DNA of 64,000 bases from NCBI GenBank assembly GCA_949592205.1, contig CATIUR010000001.1:210868250-210932249 (forward strand), given 5' to 3'. The notes under the pieces are model-generated. The model was not told where the DNA came from. It made no database searches and saw only the letters and a list, made by a program, of their open reading frames with translations. The DNA comes from Helichrysum umbraculigerum. Lineage: Eukaryota; Streptophyta; Magnoliopsida; Asterales; Asteraceae. Of the stretch, positions 60,386 through 64,000 are shown in pieces. The translations under genes and the position numbers were made by a program. Position 1 is the stretch's first letter, and each line of letters starts with the position of its first letter.

Positions 60386-62194
60386 TGTAACATCCTCTCT
60401 TCTGGTCCGGTAATTTCTAATTTTAAATTGCTATATTTAATTGTATTAGAAATTATTTGATATTATTTGTTTATTTGCGAAACTTAATTAAATAAGCCTT
60501 AGGACTTATTGTGCTTAGTAAATTATTGATTGTTTTAATTTACTATAGTTGACGGTGCAATAAAATAAGTTTCTCGCAAATGATTTTTAGGTTCCAGACA
60601 ATAGATTGAAAGGGGACTAGTTTTAAGTGGATACGGGTCGGTGTGGAAAAGTTGGGCCGACTTATAAACCTTCCCTTTTAGGAAAGTTCTGTACTTCCCT
60701 TATTTGGTAACCTAAATCTAAAATCTCTAAAACCCTTAAACCCTTATAGCTAGAAATCAAGAAATCAAAAGTTGTGGTGATCTTGAGCTGATTGTGAGCT
60801 TGTGATAGTATAAACATCATCATCATCACTTGTAAACCTCTAATTGGTAAGTTGTTTTGATGTTAATTCCATGCTTAAATCCATGATAGTGATCATTTGA
60901 AGTTTTGGTATGAATTGAAGCTTGAATGATGCTTTGGTATGCATATATGGTAGTATTTGAGTGAATTGTAACTTCAAAACTAAGAATCAAGTGATTATAA
61001 TGTTGGTTTAAGAAAATTGGGTTGAGCTGTGTGTTTGCAGGTCTGCACCTGAACTAAAACGCGTAGGAACGCGATCCTGAAGTCTTGCCCGGATCGCGTT
61101 GCCTAATGAAAAATTGATTCCATAACGTTTTCTTCTTGTGAACGCGATCCAGCCCTATTTTCCGGATCGCGTTGCTAAGTGTAAAACGGTGACAGAACTT
61201 TTTGCAAAGGGTGAACGCGATCCCACCACCTTTGCCTGGATCGCGTTTGCATGAATAAAATTGATGATCATTTTAGTTTGTGAACTTAAATAAATACTAT
61301 ATATAAATAGTATTGTTGTATGTTAGAATTGATTAATGATGTGATTATTTATGTAATGTGTTTAATTACATAAGTATCATTAGTTGAAAACAAATTACTA
61401 ATTTATGATTGATTTTATGTTATCAGATAATCCAAGGGCTCAGCGAGATAAGACTGCTGAGTAAGTAACTGAGACGAATCAGGTGAGTGGATTTGAGACT
61501 CACAGTTTGATTTGGTTGTGTCAGTTTGATTTCAATCAGTAATTATAGGATTACTATTGATAGTATGTTAACTTTGAAATGATATGCCATTTGATTGGTT
61601 GTTTGTTGAACATTGAATTGAAATGTATAATCCAGAGGTCAACTAGATTGTCAGTTGGACTTGATTGCTAATGTTGGTCAACACAGGGTTGCGTACATGT
61701 GTTGATGGAGATTAGCATTTAGTTAGCGGTAAATCACTGTTTTGGCCTACAGTTGATTTAAGTGTTCTGATGGGGCCACCCGGAACAGGGTCTCTAGGAA
61801 CCACCGTTCCTCTTGACGATATTTGTTGTATTATTGATTGTAAACAGATTGCTAGCTAAATTGAATTGTAGTTGATTATTCATTCACTTAGCTTCGTGCT
61901 AATCCCTCAATTTACTTCCTGCAGGTGATGTATATTATGTGGGTAGTCAGGGAGGATGTTTTGATGCTGGGAATGTTTGAAACTTGCAACTCTGATCCAG
62001 TTTGTAATAATTAATGATTTACAGTATATAATGCCCCGGGTTTGTAAACATGTTAATTATGGTTGTTTAATAGTTAAACATATTGTACAAAGGGTTGCGA
62101 AAATTTCTAGCAGGTTTTAATAGAATATGTATTTCAAGTAGTTGCTTCCGCTAGTTTTAATATTATATTGTTGTATTTAATGAGGGGCGTTATA
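60386..62194 (+). repeat. 3' LTR of the chromovirus
   Basis: 1809 bp, apparently identical to the 5' LTR, following TAAGGGGGGGAGAG. Ends GTTATA and is followed by the target duplication CTATC. Confidence 0.97.
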
Positions 62195-62698
62195 CTATCA
62201 AACTCAATCTATTTAGTGATAATTATCAATTTAAACCAACAATCATCAATAATGACCAATCAATGGAGAACTCAATCATAAATCAATTGATCATCACGCT
62301 AGGTTATCATCAAGATTCAACAATTAAACACGGATCTTCGAATAAACATATAAACATTCATGAAATTCAATATTAACTAGCAATTCAATAATCAAATCAT
62401 CATCCGAGTATTATCGTCTAAGCAATTGTATATAAAACTTAGCCAATCATATATCTACAGAAAATCAGATTCAATAACATGCCCATAATCATAATCAAAT
62501 GAAAGATAGAAACGTATTCGAACCGAAATAGTGAATTAACGATTGAACGAATGAAGCCTTTGATTATCTTCTATCTTTTTCCCTTCCAAATGCTCCAGAA
62601 TTAGGGTTTTTGCTGAGAGAATCGACTGGAAGAAAATATGATGAGTTCTTTTTAAAATGAGGGCAAAATGAGGTTTTTAGGTTTTCTGCCGAATCAAT

Positions 62699-62819
62699 CC
62701 ATACGCCGTATGGAATTCCATACGCCGTATGGATTGAAAAGCCCATGGGTTTAACCCGCGTCTTCTGGCGGCCCGGCTCAACTGATCCATACGCCGTATG
62801 GATTCCATACGCCGTATGG
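62699..62819. repeat. Four CCATACGCCGTATGG palindromes in the Tat-like LTR
   Basis: Copies at 62699-62713, 62718-62732, 62787-62801 and 62805-62819. Each is a perfect odd palindrome (arms CCATACG/CGTATGG around one C). They occur as two close pairs, 18-19 bp apart within a pair. Confidence 0.97.
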
Positions 62820-63049
62820 ATCGATTTTCTCAGCTTTTTCACCATCGACCAAATTCTTCACTTTTCCTCTTTTTAACTTATATTCTTCAATTCTCGCTCG
62901 TTTTCAGCTTCTTTTCCGATTCAAGCTCCAGAAAATTCCTAAATGCACATATGAACGAAATGAGTATCGAATTCAAATCAAAAGCATAAGAAATTAATCA
63001 AACTAAGGGGTAATTAGTACTATAAAATAGCACATTTTTGCGTTCATCA

Positions 63050-64000
63050 AACATCCCCCACTTAAATCCTACTTGTCCTCAAGTAGACTAGTAATTCAAG
63101 AATTCAAAACTTTAAATATGAACGGCAAACAATGCATAAATGGACTTACAAACTACACAGCATTCGACAAACCAAATTTTCATCTTAAAATCGATTCTAC
63201 CTTAAAACTCAGCAATCAAGAAACTCTACATGGGAAGCCATTCTAACATATTATTATTACTCATAAAAGATAATTCACTCAGACTACCGATATTGTTGTC
63301 CACTTAAACAATCTAAATTTCAGAGATTGAGCTTAACTTATTATTATTCTAGCAGACCTTACCCTTGATTTTCAATAGCAAAATACTCTCATATAGATAA
63401 CGTATCACAATTCTCCAAATAATGAACATCCAAATAAATCAATCATTTTTCAAACCAAGACATTGGTGACAGGTCTGTACCTCAGTACAACAGAGCGACA
63501 TAACTTGGCTTTGGTTTTTCAATTTATGAGTCTTTTGTACTCATTTATATTTATCTATTTGATATCAAATATACTGACGGAAACCAGGTCTGTACTTTCG
63601 TACAACAGAGGAGACAACACCCAGTATATTCCCAAATGATGATTATCAGGATCCCAAAATTATGGATTATAACACGCCATCATACAAGAATTAAGACTAA
63701 AGTCATACCTTGCTAAAAGATCCTCATAGGATAAATCCCTACTTAAATCATTACATTTCTTAATAGCTCAACAACCTTCATATAGATTGCCTATCGATAC
63801 ATCACAAGATGAACTATCTAATATTTAAAAATTAAATTCATTTCATTCTTTGCATTCCCAAACTGTGTTACAAGATTGCTAAACTTTACAAAGAAAACAA
63901 TTTTAAAACAAAAATTTGGGCTGAAAAATGACTAACACGTAGAATGCCTCTTAACCTCAATATTTTTCAATAGCTACCATTCATAAATTAAGGACAATTA
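63050..64000 (-). mobile_element. 3' internal non-coding region of the Tat-like element
   Basis: Begins (minus strand end) with the polypurine tract at 63050-63064. No coding frame. A direct repeat GGTCTGTAC(N)GTACAACAGAG occurs near 63472-63492 and 63587-63608. The rest is AT-rich non-coding sequence of the kind found between pol and 3' LTR in Tat elements. The coding part must lie beyond the right edge. Confidence 0.6.

Larger units (their letters stand above)
53847..62194 (+). mobile_element. Complete chromovirus (Tekay/Del-like Ty3/gypsy), 8.35 kb
   Basis: Two LTRs of exactly 1809 bp (53847-55655, 60386-62194), identical as far as I can read. The duplication CTATC lies at 53842-53846 and 62195-62199. 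tRNA-Met-type primer site TGGTATCAGAGC at 55659-55670. Polypurine tract at 60372-60384, overlapping the Gag-Pol stop codon. One uninterrupted Gag-Pol ends in a chromodomain. Identical LTRs and an open frame mean a very recent insertion and possible autonomy. The LTRs end in TA rather than CA. Confidence 0.95.
53244..63049 (-). mobile_element. 3' LTR of a reverse-oriented Tat-like gypsy element, split by a chromovirus
   Basis: On the minus strand the LTR starts TGATGAACGCAAAAATGTGC (63049 downward), just after a polypurine tract AGTGGGGGATGTT, and ends ...GGTATTTTCCA (53244). Because the polypurine tract abuts it, this is the 3' LTR; the interior and 5' LTR lie right of 63049. Without the 8.35-kb insertion it is about 1.45 kb. 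Near the 53244 end it has the GTTCGACTCGGACTTACT-type text common in Tat/Athila U5 regions. It carries four CCATACGCCGTATGG palindromes. The other target duplication is outside the window. Confidence 0.7.

Overview
This window is nuclear DNA of a eudicot plant. The evidence is intron-rich genes with plant orthologues, plant LTR-retrotransposon lineages primed by tRNA-Met (TGGTATCAGAGC), Helitrons, MULE-type MITEs and a degenerate TTTAGGG-type telomere-like core in one MITE. The mix of Sirevirus, chromovirus and Tat-like elements would fit a large-genome family such as Asteraceae, but I cannot name the species.

Genes lie only in the first 15 kb. From left to right they are: (i) the 5' part of a mitochondrial-carrier-family gene on the minus strand, running off the left edge, whose probable first intron holds a Helitron; (ii) a complete minus-strand kinesin-14 gene (12395 to 6591) that I could model as 18 coding exons giving 899 residues, with one AT-AC (U12-type) intron, and without the N-terminal calponin-homology domain of its closest relatives; (iii) a plus-strand first coding exon (14950-15186) of a small unrecognised protein whose remaining exons I cannot find.

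From 15.3 kb onward the window is almost all nested mobile DNA. A fold-back MULE MITE (15369-16055) is followed by a 15.8-kb degenerate Ty1/copia element (16316-32124, TSD ATAAA). That copia holds a Helitron 3' end, a reverse-oriented Tat-like solo LTR (21961-26889, TSD GTCAT) itself split by another solo LTR (22170-24692, TSD AAAAG), and a third solo LTR (28962-31425, TSD ACCCC). Next comes a degenerate tandem array with units of about 0.6 kb, opened by a Helitron (32961-35739, carrying a MITE within a MITE) and by a MULE (35799-46154, 9-bp TSD) into which a Sirevirus-like copia (36040-45115, TSD AATTA) has inserted. Neighbouring array units preserve the empty sites of both insertions.

The right end has a LINE ORF1 relic (51842-53199) cut by the 3' LTR of a reverse-oriented Tat-like gypsy element (53244-63049). 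That LTR is split by a complete chromovirus (53847-62194, TSD CTATC) with two 1809-bp LTRs that read as identical and one uninterrupted 1513-residue Gag-Pol ending in a chromodomain, the only apparently autonomous element here.

The least expected pattern is that five LTRs from unrelated or distant families each carry short CpG-rich perfect palindromes or hairpins, in four of them as arrays of three or more copies, with a different motif in each family. This points to a shared structural or regulatory requirement rather than common ancestry.
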